Shown here piece after piece: positions 23,488 through 31,940 of a DNA stretch of 64,000 nucleotides. The notes beneath the pieces were generated by a model, which was not told the origin of the DNA, ran no database searches, and was given only the letters and a program-made list of their open reading frames with translations. The translations under genes were made by a program, and so were the position numbers. How positions within the stretch are numbered: position 1 is the first letter of the stretch; each line of letters begins with the position of its first letter. This DNA comes from Nocardioides alpinus (GTDB lineage Bacteria; Actinomycetota; Actinomycetes; Propionibacteriales; Nocardioidaceae). Location of the stretch: NCBI RefSeq assembly GCF_900112035.1, contig NZ_FOKC01000001.1:248001-312000 (forward strand), read 5' to 3'.

Positions 23488-24564
23488 TCAGACGTTGAAG
23501 CGGAACTCCACCACGTCGCCATCGGCCATCACGTAGTCCTTGCCCTCCATGCGCACCTTGCCGGCCTCCTTGGCCTTCTGCATGGTGCCCAGCGCCATCA
23601 GGTCGTCGAAGGAGACGATCTCGGCCTTGATGAAGCCCTTCTGGAAGTCGGTGTGGATGACTCCGGCGGCCTCGGGCGCGGTCGCGCCCTTCGGGATCGT
23701 CCAGGCCCGCGTCTCCTTGGGGCCGGCGGTCAGGTAGGTCTGCAGGCCGAGGGTGTCGAAGCCGACGCGGGCGAGCTGGTCGAGGCCAGACTCGGTGATC
23801 CCCATCTCGGCGAGCATCTCGTGCGCCATCTCGTCGTCGTCCATCTCGGCGAGGTCGGACTCGAACTTCGCGTCGAGGAAGATCGCCTCGGCCGGCGCGA
23901 TGATGGCGCGCATCCTGTCCTTGAGCGCCTCGTCGGCGAGCTCGTCGGCGTCGCAGTTGAAGACGTAGATGAACGGCTTGGCGGTCAGCAACGACAGCTC
24001 GCGCAGGAGCGAGCGGTCGATGTCGGTCGCGATGATCGGCGTGCCCGACTCCAGCGCCTCCTTGGCGGCCTTGGCGGCCTCGAGGTTGGCGACGAGGTCC
24101 TTGACCTTGCGCGACTCCTTCTCGAGACGCGCGATCGCCCGGTCGACGGTGTCGAGGTCGGCGAAGATCAGCTCGGTCTGGATCGTCGAGATGTCGTTGG
24201 CGGGGTTGACCTCGCCGTCGACGTGGGTGACGTCCTCGTCGCGGAAGACGCGCGTCACCTGGCAGATCGCGGAGGACTCGCGGATGTGGCTGAGGAACTT
24301 GTTGCCGAGGCCCTCCCCCTGGGAGGCACCGCGGACGATGCCGGCGATGTCGACGAACTCGACCGTCGCCGGCAGCAGCTTCGCCGATCCGAACACCTCC
24401 GCCAGCTTCGCGAGGCGGCCGTCGGGGACGCCCACGACGCCGACGTTGGGCTCGATCGTCGCGAACGGGTAGTTCGCCGCGAGCACGTCGTTCTTGGTCA
24501 GGGCGTTGAAGAGGGTCGACTTGCCCGCATTGGGGAGACCGACGATGCCGATGGTGAGAGCCAC
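23488..24564 (-). CDS. ychF: Redox-regulated ATPase YchF (OBG-family P-loop protein)
   Basis: 358 residues from GTG 24564 (ALTIGIVGLPNAGKST...). The P-loop GLPNAGKST, switch motif VEFVDIAGIVRGA, the coiled-coil arm, and a C-terminal TGS-like domain (QTYLTAGPKETRAWTIPKGA ... FIKAEIVSFDDLM) are all in place. The usual YchF end GKDYVMADGDVVEFRFNV is complete. YchF binds ATP rather than GTP and interacts with ribosomes. A TAGACT -10 lies 8 nt before the GTG and there is no ribosome site, so the message is probably leaderless. A longer frame adds only 12 weak residues. Confidence 0.96.
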   Translation of the reverse strand: MALTIGIVGLPNAGKSTLFNALTKNDVLAANYPFATIEPNVGVVGVPDGRLAKLAEVFGSAKLLPATVEFVDIAGIVRGASQGEGLGNKFLSHIRESSAICQVTRVFRDEDVTHVDGEVNPANDISTIQTELIFADLDTVDRAIARLEKESRKVKDLVANLEAAKAAKEALESGTPIIATDIDRSLLRELSLLTAKPFIYVFNCDADELADEALKDRMRAIIAPAEAIFLDAKFESDLAEMDDDEMAHEMLAEMGITESGLDQLARVGFDTLGLQTYLTAGPKETRAWTIPKGATAPEAAGVIHTDFQKGFIKAEIVSFDDLMALGTMQKAKEAGKVRMEGKDYVMADGDVVEFRFNV

Positions 24565-24623
24565 GGGCGGGGAGTCTACGGCGGCGACGGCCGGCGGCAC
24601 GAAACGCGGCCCCGGGCACGGCA

Positions 24624-24651
24624 GAGGGCCCGGCCGACCGGCCGGGCCCTC
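24624..24651 (-). terminator. Terminator hairpin
   Basis: Perfect 12-bp stem, GAGGGCCCGGCC with GGCCGGGCCCTC, loop GACC. It lies just past the 3' end of the metalloprotease remnant, as the full gene's own terminator does at 28696-28732. Confidence 0.75.
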
Positions 24652-24675
24652 CTCACGACGGGCGTCAGGGTCGTG

Positions 24676-24830
24676 TCAGGAGCCGTAGACCGTGCGCGCG
24701 CCCTGGCGGTCGGTCTCGGTCATCGAGAGGTCGCTCGACGACCCGTTGCACTGCGGGTAGTGCATGATCGACGCCGCGTCGTAACGGCGTCAGCGGGCGC
24801 CAGTCGTTGTCCTCGAAGCAGGTGTGCGCT
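24676..24830 (-). pseudogene. Truncated copy of the 3' end of the secreted metalloprotease gene
   Basis: This stretch is closely similar to the end of the gene at 28756-29568: CFEDNDWRPLTP, the MHYPQCNG region and the final YGS-stop are all recognisable. The upstream catalytic part is missing, and one indel near 24780-24790 shifts the frame. It is a partial duplication, not a functional gene. Confidence 0.88.
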
Positions 24831-24867
24831 GCACGAAGTCGCCTCACCTCCCTGCAAGACTCGGCGC

Positions 24868-25371
24868 ATGACGGACACAGGGGGTACGCCGGTCCTCCGC
24901 GCGCCGGCCCATCAGGTCTCGCCGCGCGCGGTCGCGTTCTGGACGGTGTCCGCGCTCATCGGCGACGCCGTCCTGGTGCTGGGTGCGCTCCTCGCCTGGC
25001 TCCTCGTCCCCGGGATGCCCGGGTGGGTCGGCCTCCTCGTCCTCCTCGTCGCCGCGCTCGCGGTCGCGCACGTCGTGCTGATGCCACGGATCCGCTTCCG
25101 CGTGCACCGGTGGGAGGTCAGCGACACCGCGGTCCACACCCGCGAGGGGTGGATCGGCCGGCAGAGCCGGATCGCGCCGATCAGCCGGGTGCAGACCGTG
25201 GACTCGCGTCAAGGGGCCCTGATGCGGCTCTTCGGCCTGGCCTCGATCACGGTCACCACCGCGTCGGCGGCCGGTCCGCTGACCGTCAACTGCCTCGATG
25301 CCGACACCGCGCGCGAGGTGGTGGCCAGGCTCACCGCGATCACAGCCGCCACCGAGGACGACGCGACGTGA
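24868..25371 (+). CDS. Membrane protein with bacterial PH domain (YdbS-like)
   Basis: 167 residues: two hydrophobic helices (about 25-70) followed by a bPH2 domain (RFRVHRWEVSDTAVHTREGW, then RIAPISRVQTVDSRQGALMRLFGLASITVTTAS), the pattern of YdbS. The stop overlaps the GTG of the next gene (GTGA at 25368-25371), as in other actinobacterial ydbS-ydbT pairs. The cellular role is unknown; B. subtilis homologues affect membrane stress and resistance to antimicrobial peptides. Confidence 0.87.
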   Translation: MTDTGGTPVLRAPAHQVSPRAVAFWTVSALIGDAVLVLGALLAWLLVPGMPGWVGLLVLLVAALAVAHVVLMPRIRFRVHRWEVSDTAVHTREGWIGRQSRIAPISRVQTVDSRQGALMRLFGLASITVTTASAAGPLTVNCLDADTAREVVARLTAITAATEDDAT

Positions 25372-26855
25372 TCCCCTCCCCGGGCGACGGCTGGATCCGG
25401 CTCAGCCCGCGCAAGCTCCTGCTCGACCCCTTCAAGGCGGTCGGCCAGGCGATCGTCCCGGTGGTGGTGGCGCTCATCGGCATCAGCCGGAGCGACATGC
25501 GGTTCTGGCCGTTCATCGTGCCGATCGCGATCCTCGGGCCGCTGGTCCTCGGCGCGATCCCGTGGCTCACCACCCACTACCGCCTCACCGACACCCAGAT
25601 CCAGGTCCGCCGCGGCCTGCTCAACAAGTCGACCTCCACCGCACCGCTCGACCGGGTGCGCAGCGTCGACCTCGAGGCCTCGCTCCTGCACCGGATCCTG
25701 GGCCTGCAGAAGGTCGAGATCGGCACCGGTGTCGACGACGACCGGATCACGCTCGACGCCCTGGCTGCGGTCGACGCCCACGCCCTGCGTACGACGCTCC
25801 TGCGCCGCCGCGAGGTGGGCCAGGTCCCGACTCCACTCGATCCCCGGGAACCGGTCCCGACCCCGCTCGACCACCAGGGATCTCTGCTCGCGCAGATCGA
25901 CTGGTCGTGGCTGCGCTTCGCGCCCTTCAGCCTCGCCCGGCTGGTCCTCCTCGCCGGCGCGGTCGGCGTGCTCTCCCAGTTCGGGGACGACCTGCCCATC
26001 TGGAACGAGGAGACGGCCACGTCGCTGTGGGAGTGGATCACCCAGTTCGCCCTGGCGGCCGTGGCCGTGGTGGTGGCCATCGGTGCGCTGGCCACCTGGG
26101 TCCTCGTCTCGGTCGCCGGCTACGTCGTGCAGTGGTGGAACTTCCGGCTCGTGCGCGAGCACGGCTCCCTCCACCTCACCACCGGACTGTTCACCACCCG
26201 CTCGATCACGGTCGAGGAGGCGAAGGTGCGGGGTGTCGAGATGACCGAGCCCGTGCTGATGCGCCTGGTCGGCGGTGCGGAGCTCTCGACACTGGCCACC
26301 GGCGTCGAGGACGGCGTCACCCAGGTGCTCCCGCCGTGCCCGCACGACGTGGCGATCAGCGTCGGCGCGGCCGTGCTGGAGCACACCGGACCGCTCACCG
26401 ACCCCCTCGTCGCGCACGGTCCGCTCGCGCGGCGCCGGGCCTGGCTGCGTCAGGTGCGAGCGTCCCTGGTGCTCATCAGCGGGGTCGCGGTGGCCGTGTG
26501 GTGGTTCGACGAGCCGTGGTGGTGGACGGCAGTGGTCGCCCTCGTGGTGCTCGCGGTGTCTGCGCTGGCCGGCGAGTCGTCCTACCGACACCTGGGCCAC
26601 GCCCTGGCCGACCGCCACCTCGTCGCCGGAAGCGGCGTGCTGGCGCGGATCCGCACGGTGCTCGAGACCGACGGCATCATCGGCTGGGTCGTCACGCAGT
26701 CGTGGTGGCAGCGCCGCATCGGGCTGGCCGACCTGACCGCGACCACGGCCGCGGGCGCCGAGCGCGTGCTGGTGCGCGACGTACGCCTCGACGTCGCCGT
26801 CGCGCTCGCCGACCGCGCGACCCCCGGGCTGCTGACCGACTTCGTCGAGGCCTAG
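25368..26855 (+). CDS. Membrane protein with multiple PH domains (YdbT-like)
   Basis: 495 residues with three bPH2 repeats separated by membrane helices: THYRLTDTQIQVRRGLLNKS in the first, GSLHLTTGLFTTRSITVEEA in the second, and ADRHLVAGSGVLARIRTVLE in the third. Membrane pairs lie near residues 20-65, 185-250 and 365-400. It is translationally coupled to the smaller PH protein, and the two probably form one membrane complex. It converges with the acyl-CoA dehydrogenase gene, sharing CTAG stop bases at 26852-26855. Confidence 0.87.
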   Translation: MIPSPGDGWIRLSPRKLLLDPFKAVGQAIVPVVVALIGISRSDMRFWPFIVPIAILGPLVLGAIPWLTTHYRLTDTQIQVRRGLLNKSTSTAPLDRVRSVDLEASLLHRILGLQKVEIGTGVDDDRITLDALAAVDAHALRTTLLRRREVGQVPTPLDPREPVPTPLDHQGSLLAQIDWSWLRFAPFSLARLVLLAGAVGVLSQFGDDLPIWNEETATSLWEWITQFALAAVAVVVAIGALATWVLVSVAGYVVQWWNFRLVREHGSLHLTTGLFTTRSITVEEAKVRGVEMTEPVLMRLVGGAELSTLATGVEDGVTQVLPPCPHDVAISVGAAVLEHTGPLTDPLVAHGPLARRRAWLRQVRASLVLISGVAVAVWWFDEPWWWTAVVALVVLAVSALAGESSYRHLGHALADRHLVAGSGVLARIRTVLETDGIIGWVVTQSWWQRRIGLADLTATTAAGAERVLVRDVRLDVAVALADRATPGLLTDFVEA

Positions 26856-28657
26856 AACCAGGCCTCGCGCATCTCCAGCGTGGTGGTGTCGGCCGAGGCG
26901 AGCAGGTCGAGCATCGGCGCCACCTTGGGCAGCTCCCAGCGGAAGAAGTAGCGCGCCGCGGCCCGCTTGCCGTCGTAGAAGTCGCCGACCTGCTCCCCCA
27001 CCGCGACGAGCTGCTCGAGCCACATCCACGCGATGACGACGTGCCCGGCGGCCTCGAGGTAGACGGTGGCGTTGGCCATGATCTTCTCGGGATCGCCCAG
27101 GGCGGCGAGAGCGAAGGTCACCTCGCCGAGCCGGTCCACCATGGCCTTCAGCGCGGCGGCGTGGGACGCGGCCTCGCCGCCGAGGTCGGTGGCACGCGCC
27201 ACCGTCTCCTCGATCCGCCCGGACAGCGCGAGCAGCGAGGCCCCGCCGCCCCCGAGCACCTTGCGACCGAGGAGGTCCATCGCCTGGATGCCGTGGGTGC
27301 CCTCGTGGATCGGGTTCAAGCGCTGGTCGCGCCAGTGCGCCTCGACGTCGTAGTCGCGGGTGTAGCCCGAGCCACCGAGGACCTGGATCGCCAGGCTGTT
27401 GCTCTCCTGGCCCCACTGCGAGGGCCACGACTTCGCGATCGGCGTGAGCACGTCGAGGAGCTGCCCCGTCGCCAGGCGCTCCGCGTCGTCGACAGCGGTC
27501 GCCTGCTCGTCGAGCAGGCGCGAGCAGTAGAGGTTGAGCGCCAGAGCCCCCTCCACGTAGGACTTCTGCGCCAGCAGCATGCGGCGCACGTCGGCGTGCT
27601 GGATGATCGGCACCTGGGGCGCGGCCGGGTCGGGACTGGCGAGCGGGCGTCCCTGCGGCCGCCCGCGGGCGTAGTCGAGGGACTTGAGGTAGGCCGTGTA
27701 GGCCGTGGTCGTCGCCGACATCCCGACGCCGAGGCGGGCGGCATTCATCATGTGGAACATGTAGGAGAGGCCCTTGTGGGGCTCCCCGACGAGGTAGCCC
27801 ACGGCACCCGCGGCGCCGCCCGGCGTGTAGGTGCCGCCGCCGAAGACGGGAGCGGTGTTGACCGTGCCGCGGCTGCCGAGCTTGTGGTTGATGCCGGCGA
27901 GCGCGACGTCGTTGCGCTCGCCGATCGTGCCGTCGTCCGCGACGAGCCACTTCGGCACGATGAACAGCGAGATGCCCCGCGACCCGGCGGGTGCGTCGGG
28001 CAGCTTGGCCAGCACCAGGTGGACGATGTTGTCGCCCATCTCGTGGTCGCCGCCGGAGATCCACATCTTGCTGCCGAAGATCCGGTGGGTGCCGTCGTCG
28101 GCCGGCACCGCGCGGGTGATCACGTCACCGAGGCTCGACCCGGCGTGCGGCTCCGAGAGCGTCATGGTGCCGAAGAAGCGGCCCTCCAGCATCGGCTGGA
28201 CCCAGCGCTCGACCTGCTCGGGGGTGCCGTGGGCGAGCAGCAGACCGGCGTTGGCGACGGTCAGGAACGAGTACGCCGCGGTGCCGATGTTGGCCGCGGT
28301 GAACCACGCCATGCACGCCGACGCGACGACGTGCGGCAGCTGGAGCCCGCCGACCTCCTCGTCGAGGGTGAGCCCCATCAGGTCGGCCTTGGCGAACTTG
28401 TCGAGCGCTGCCTCGATCTCCGGGATCAGCCGCACCGACTCGCCGTCGAAGGCCGGCTCCTCGGTGTCGCTCTTGCGGTAGTGCGGCGCGAAGTGCTCGG
28501 TCGCGAGCCGTTCGCACAGCGCCAGCAGGGCGGCGTACGACTCCTTGTCGTGCTCGGCGAAGCGGGGCCGCCGGCTCAGCTGCTCGACGTCGAGCCACTC
28601 GAAGAGCAGGAACTCGAGGTCACGGGCGGAGAGGATCACAGACGTGGGGGTGGACAC
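26852..28657 (-). CDS. Acyl-CoA dehydrogenase (long form)
   Basis: 601 residues, the length of the FadE5-type subgroup that has an N-terminal cap and an extra C-terminal domain. MTLSEPHAGSSLGDVITRA and KMWISGGDHEMGDNIVHLVL are the FAD/substrate-binding signatures. GGSGYTRDYDVEAHWRDQRL and NPIHEGTHGIQ give the second signature, with the likely catalytic Glu in HEGT. It catalyses alpha,beta-dehydrogenation of an acyl-CoA in fatty-acid oxidation. The chain-length preference cannot be read off. No electron-transfer flavoprotein genes are adjacent. Confidence 0.94.
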   Translation of the reverse strand: MSTPTSVILSARDLEFLLFEWLDVEQLSRRPRFAEHDKESYAALLALCERLATEHFAPHYRKSDTEEPAFDGESVRLIPEIEAALDKFAKADLMGLTLDEEVGGLQLPHVVASACMAWFTAANIGTAAYSFLTVANAGLLLAHGTPEQVERWVQPMLEGRFFGTMTLSEPHAGSSLGDVITRAVPADDGTHRIFGSKMWISGGDHEMGDNIVHLVLAKLPDAPAGSRGISLFIVPKWLVADDGTIGERNDVALAGINHKLGSRGTVNTAPVFGGGTYTPGGAAGAVGYLVGEPHKGLSYMFHMMNAARLGVGMSATTTAYTAYLKSLDYARGRPQGRPLASPDPAAPQVPIIQHADVRRMLLAQKSYVEGALALNLYCSRLLDEQATAVDDAERLATGQLLDVLTPIAKSWPSQWGQESNSLAIQVLGGSGYTRDYDVEAHWRDQRLNPIHEGTHGIQAMDLLGRKVLGGGGASLLALSGRIEETVARATDLGGEAASHAAALKAMVDRLGEVTFALAALGDPEKIMANATVYLEAAGHVVIAWMWLEQLVAVGEQVGDFYDGKRAAARYFFRWELPKVAPMLDLLASADTTTLEMREAWF

Positions 28658-28695
28658 GCGCCGACGCTACCCGTCCGGACCTGCGGCAGGCACGA

Positions 28696-28732
28696 CGAAC
28701 GCCCCCTCCGCTCGGGACGGAAGGGGCGTTCG
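28696..28732 (-). terminator. Terminator after the metalloprotease gene
   Basis: A 15-bp stem with one mismatch (CGAACGCCCC at 28696-28705 pairs with GGGGCGTTCG at 28723-28732), loop of 7 nt. It lies between two minus-strand genes, so it ends the metalloprotease transcript. Confidence 0.78.
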
Positions 28733-28755
28733 CCACTGCTGGTGAGGCTACGCGA

Positions 28756-29568
28756 TCAGGAGCCGTAGAGGGTGGCTGCGCCCTGGCGGTCGGTCGCGGT
28801 CATGCTGAGGTTGCTCGACGTCCCGTTGCACTGCGGGTAGTGCATGATCGAGGAGGAGTCGTACGGCGTCAGCGGGCGCCAGTTGTTGTCCTCGAAGCAG
28901 GTGCCGGCCTCGGGGCGGGTGTGCTCGTGGCGGAAGCCCAGCGTGTGGCCGAGCTCGTGGCCGATGATGTTGGTCGGCGTCCACGAGCCCGAGCTCCAGA
29001 TCGAGTCGTCGACCAGGACGTTGCGCGAGCGCTTGGGCGAGCTCGGGAAGAAGGCCCGGGCGATGTACTGCGAGGTCTGCACGGGCTCGACCGAGAACAG
29101 CACGCTGTTGTTGCGGGTGGTGCAGCTCGCGTCCTGTGCGGGCACGTGCACGAAGTTGATCCTGGAGGAGGCGGCCTCCCAGAGGCCGGCGCCGCTGGTC
29201 ATCGCGTTGACGACGTCGGTGTAGCGCGAGCCGAACTTGGTGCTCACGCAGTAGGTGAGGTTGCCGACCTGCGAGGCCGACCACTTGTCGTCGACGCCGC
29301 CGACGGTGTTGACGACGAGGCCGTTCTCGATGGCCTTCTCCGACCCGCCGACCATGCGGTCGTAGTAGGCCCGGAGGTCTCCGGCGGTGGCGACGGGCTC
29401 GTCACCGTTGACGATGTACTGCTTGTCGGCGTCCTGGTAGGCCGAGGCGTGGAACTCCGAGAACGTCGGGATCTCCGCGTCCGTGGCGGCCAGGGCCGGC
29501 GAGGCGAGAGCCGCACCGAGAAGGGCCGAGGTTCCGAGGGCGAGTGCGCCGAGTCGACTGCGCTGCAT
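28756..29568 (-). CDS. Secreted zinc metalloprotease (metzincin type)
   Basis: 270 residues; AAGGAGA lies 8 nt before ATG 29568. A Sec signal peptide (MQRSRLGALALGTSALLGAA, cleavage likely after SPALA) is followed by a pro-like segment. The catalytic domain has the metzincin zinc motif HELGHTLGFRHEH (three His, Glu base) and a Met-turn in SIMHYPQ. Four Cys residues may form disulfides. The catalytic layout resembles astacin/matrixin-type proteases. It acts outside the cell; the substrate is unknown. A truncated duplicate of its 3' end lies at 24676-24830. Confidence 0.9.
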   Translation of the reverse strand: MQRSRLGALALGTSALLGAALASPALAATDAEIPTFSEFHASAYQDADKQYIVNGDEPVATAGDLRAYYDRMVGGSEKAIENGLVVNTVGGVDDKWSASQVGNLTYCVSTKFGSRYTDVVNAMTSGAGLWEAASSRINFVHVPAQDASCTTRNNSVLFSVEPVQTSQYIARAFFPSSPKRSRNVLVDDSIWSSGSWTPTNIIGHELGHTLGFRHEHTRPEAGTCFEDNNWRPLTPYDSSSIMHYPQCNGTSSNLSMTATDRQGAATLYGS

Positions 29569-29786
29569 GCTGTTGTCTCCTTGATACCGGGGGGATGGAC
29601 ACGCGCGGTCCCGGAGTCGAGCAGGCAGAGCTGCAGAAAAAGTGGAACGTGTCGCACGAAGCTCCCGAGACCAGTGCGCTTGCCGATGAACCTCCACCAT
29701 GCGATGCCCATCTGTAAAGGGTTTCCTGCGCAAAGCCTTCACAGCCCGACGATCTGCGCTGCCCTTCCACTCCTTAGGGTGGAGGG

Positions 29787-30572
29787 GTGCGACTCGCCAC
29801 CTGGAACGTCAACTCCCTCCGCTCCCGCATCGACCGCGTCGAGGCCTTCGTGCAGCGCCACGACATCGACGTGCTCGCCCTGCAGGAGACCAAGGCCCGC
29901 GAGGACCAGCTGCCGCTGATGGGCCTGCAGGCGCTGGGCTACGACATCGCGGTGGCGGGCCTGAACCAGTGGAACGGCGTCGCCATCCTCTCGCGCGTCG
30001 GCCTGGAGGACGTCGAGGTCGGTTTCGCCGACATGCCTCCGTACGGCGACCCTGCTGCCGCGGAGGCCCGCGCGATCGGCGCCACCTGCGGCGGGGTGCG
30101 GGTCTGGTCGCTCTACGTCCCCAACGGCCGCAAGCCCGAGGACCCGCACTACGTCTACAAGCTCGACTGGCTGGCCCGGCTCCGCGAGAGCGCGCGCGGG
30201 TGGCTCGACGTGCCGACGGCACTCGTCGGCGACTGGAACATCTGCCCCACCGACGACGACGTCTTCGACGTCTCGCAGTTCGCGAAGTCGACGCACGTCA
30301 CCCCGCCCGAGCGCGCCGCCTTCCAGGGGTTCCTCGACGACGGCTGGATCGAGACGACGCGTGCGCACGCACCGGGCTACACCTACTGGGACTACTACCG
30401 CCAGCGCTTCGAGCGCGACCGGGGTCTCAAGATCGACTTCGTCCTCGGCTCGCCTGACCTCGCCTCGCAGGTGACCGGTGCCTTCATCGACCGCGACGAG
30501 CGCGACCCTGCGCAGGGCACCGGATCGCCCTCGGACCACGCACCGGTGGTCGTCGACCTCGACCTGTCCTAG
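29787..30572 (+). CDS. xthA: Exodeoxyribonuclease III
   Basis: 261 residues of the EEP nuclease fold: MRLATWNVNSLRSRI at the start, LALQETKARE with the metal-binding Glu, VWSLYVPNGRK, LVGDWNICPTD with the Asp/Asn pair, and GSPSDHAPVVVDL with the catalytic Asp-His. It repairs abasic sites and removes 3' blocks in DNA. A TAGGGT -10 lies 6 nt before GTG 29787, indicating a leaderless message, although GGAGGG also overlaps the position. It converges with an MFS gene, sharing CTAG at 30569-30572. Confidence 0.95.
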   Translation: MRLATWNVNSLRSRIDRVEAFVQRHDIDVLALQETKAREDQLPLMGLQALGYDIAVAGLNQWNGVAILSRVGLEDVEVGFADMPPYGDPAAAEARAIGATCGGVRVWSLYVPNGRKPEDPHYVYKLDWLARLRESARGWLDVPTALVGDWNICPTDDDVFDVSQFAKSTHVTPPERAAFQGFLDDGWIETTRAHAPGYTYWDYYRQRFERDRGLKIDFVLGSPDLASQVTGAFIDRDERDPAQGTGSPSDHAPVVVDLDLS

Positions 30573-31888
30573 CCGACGGGCACCGGGTCGGGAGCTGCCG
30601 CGGGAGTGGGTGTCTTGCGGATGGCGTACGACATCACGCCGGCGAGCGCGCACAGCCCCGCGGCTGCGTAGAAGGCCGGGTCGTAGCCGCCCGTGACGTC
30701 GCGGATGACACCGGCGCCGGTCGCGGCGACGGCGGCACCGACCTGGTGGCTGGCGAAGACCCAGCCGAAGACGATCGGCCCGGCGGCCGCGCCGAACCAC
30801 TCACGGCACAGCGCCACCGTGGGCGGCACGGTCGCCACCCAGTCGAGGCCGTAGACGATGATGAAGACCCACATGCTGGGCGCGACGTGCGGCGACATGA
30901 GGGCCGGAAGCGTCATCAGTCCGACCCCGCGCAGCACGTAGTAGCCGACCAGCAGCAGGCGCGGATCCACCTTGTCGGTGAGCCAACCCGACGCGATCGT
31001 GCCGACCACGTCGAAGATGCCGACGACCGCGAGCAGCGAGGCCGCGGTCGTGGCCGGCATGCCGTGGTCGTGCGCTGCGGGCACGAAGTGGGTGGCGATG
31101 AGGCCGTTGGTCGTCATCCCGCAGATCGCGAAGCCGCCGGAGAGCAGCCAGAAGGTACGGCTGCGGGAGACGTCGCGCAGCACGCCCAACGCCCGGCCCG
31201 CGCTGGAGCCGACCTGCTGGTGGGGCGGCGGACCCGGATCGGCGTCGGTGGCACCGTAGGCACGCAGGCCCATGTCGGCGGGGTGGTTGCGGAGGAACAG
31301 CAGGACCAGGGGGATCACGGCGAGCGAGGCGCAGGTCGCGAGGAGCGCTGCCGTGCGCCATCCGTGGTTCGTCGCGAACCACGCGACGACCGGCAGGAAG
31401 ATCAGCTGGCCGGTGGCGTTGCCGGCGGTGAGGATGCCGCTGACCAGGCCGCGGCGCGCGACGAACCAGCGGCTGGTGATGGTGGCGACGAACGCCATCG
31501 ACATCGAGCCGGTGCCGAGGCCCACGAGCAGCCCCCAGCAGAGGATCAGCTGCCACGGCTCCGTCATGAAGACCGTGAGCCCGCTGCCGACCGACACCAT
31601 GACGAGCGCGAAGGTGACGACGGGGCGCACGCCGAAGCGGTCCATCAGCGCGGCCGCGAACGGCGACATCAGGCCGAAGAGCATGAGGTTCAGCGAGACC
31701 GCGGAGCCGATCAGCCCGTGCGACCAGCCGAACTCGTCGTGCAACGGCTCGATCAGCACCCCCGGCACCGACCGGAAGGCGGCAGCGCCGACCAGGGTCA
31801 CGAAGGCGACGGCCGCGACGACCCACGCCCAGTGCAGGCCGTCGGGTCGAGCGTCTGGTCCCGTGGAGACGGGGCGCGTCGTCGTCAC
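30569..31888 (-). CDS. MFS transporter (12 TM, OFA/monocarboxylate-like)
   Basis: 439 residues with 12 predicted membrane helices and a central loop (about 205-240). FGWSHGLIGSAVSLNLMLFG, then LMDRFGVRPVV (motif A-like), and SRWFVARRGLVSGILTAGNA resemble the oxalate/formate antiporter-like and monocarboxylate MFS group. It probably carries an organic acid. GTG 31888 is used as start because the frame upstream is rich in Arg and Ser without hydrophobic sequence. It is divergent from rmuC with only 52 nt between them. Confidence 0.85.
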   Translation of the reverse strand: MTTTRPVSTGPDARPDGLHWAWVVAAVAFVTLVGAAAFRSVPGVLIEPLHDEFGWSHGLIGSAVSLNLMLFGLMSPFAAALMDRFGVRPVVTFALVMVSVGSGLTVFMTEPWQLILCWGLLVGLGTGSMSMAFVATITSRWFVARRGLVSGILTAGNATGQLIFLPVVAWFATNHGWRTAALLATCASLAVIPLVLLFLRNHPADMGLRAYGATDADPGPPPHQQVGSSAGRALGVLRDVSRSRTFWLLSGGFAICGMTTNGLIATHFVPAAHDHGMPATTAASLLAVVGIFDVVGTIASGWLTDKVDPRLLLVGYYVLRGVGLMTLPALMSPHVAPSMWVFIIVYGLDWVATVPPTVALCREWFGAAAGPIVFGWVFASHQVGAAVAATGAGVIRDVTGGYDPAFYAAAGLCALAGVMSYAIRKTPTPAAAPDPVPVG

Positions 31889-31940
31889 GTGGACCAGTGT
31901 CGTCCACGCCACTGTCGGTGCGCGCGTCCATGCTGGATCC

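Noticed and set aside
24807..25367. Upstream extension of the YdbT-like PH protein
   Set aside because: The added 187 residues are Arg/Pro-rich shadow of the YdbS-like gene; GTG 25368 with GTGA overlap is the natural start.
25209..28768. Very long antisense frames (951 residues on minus, 1156 on plus) over the PH and acyl-CoA dehydrogenase genes
   Set aside because: They are third-position GC shadows; their translations are Arg/Gly/Pro-rich without domains and they run against well-recognised genes.
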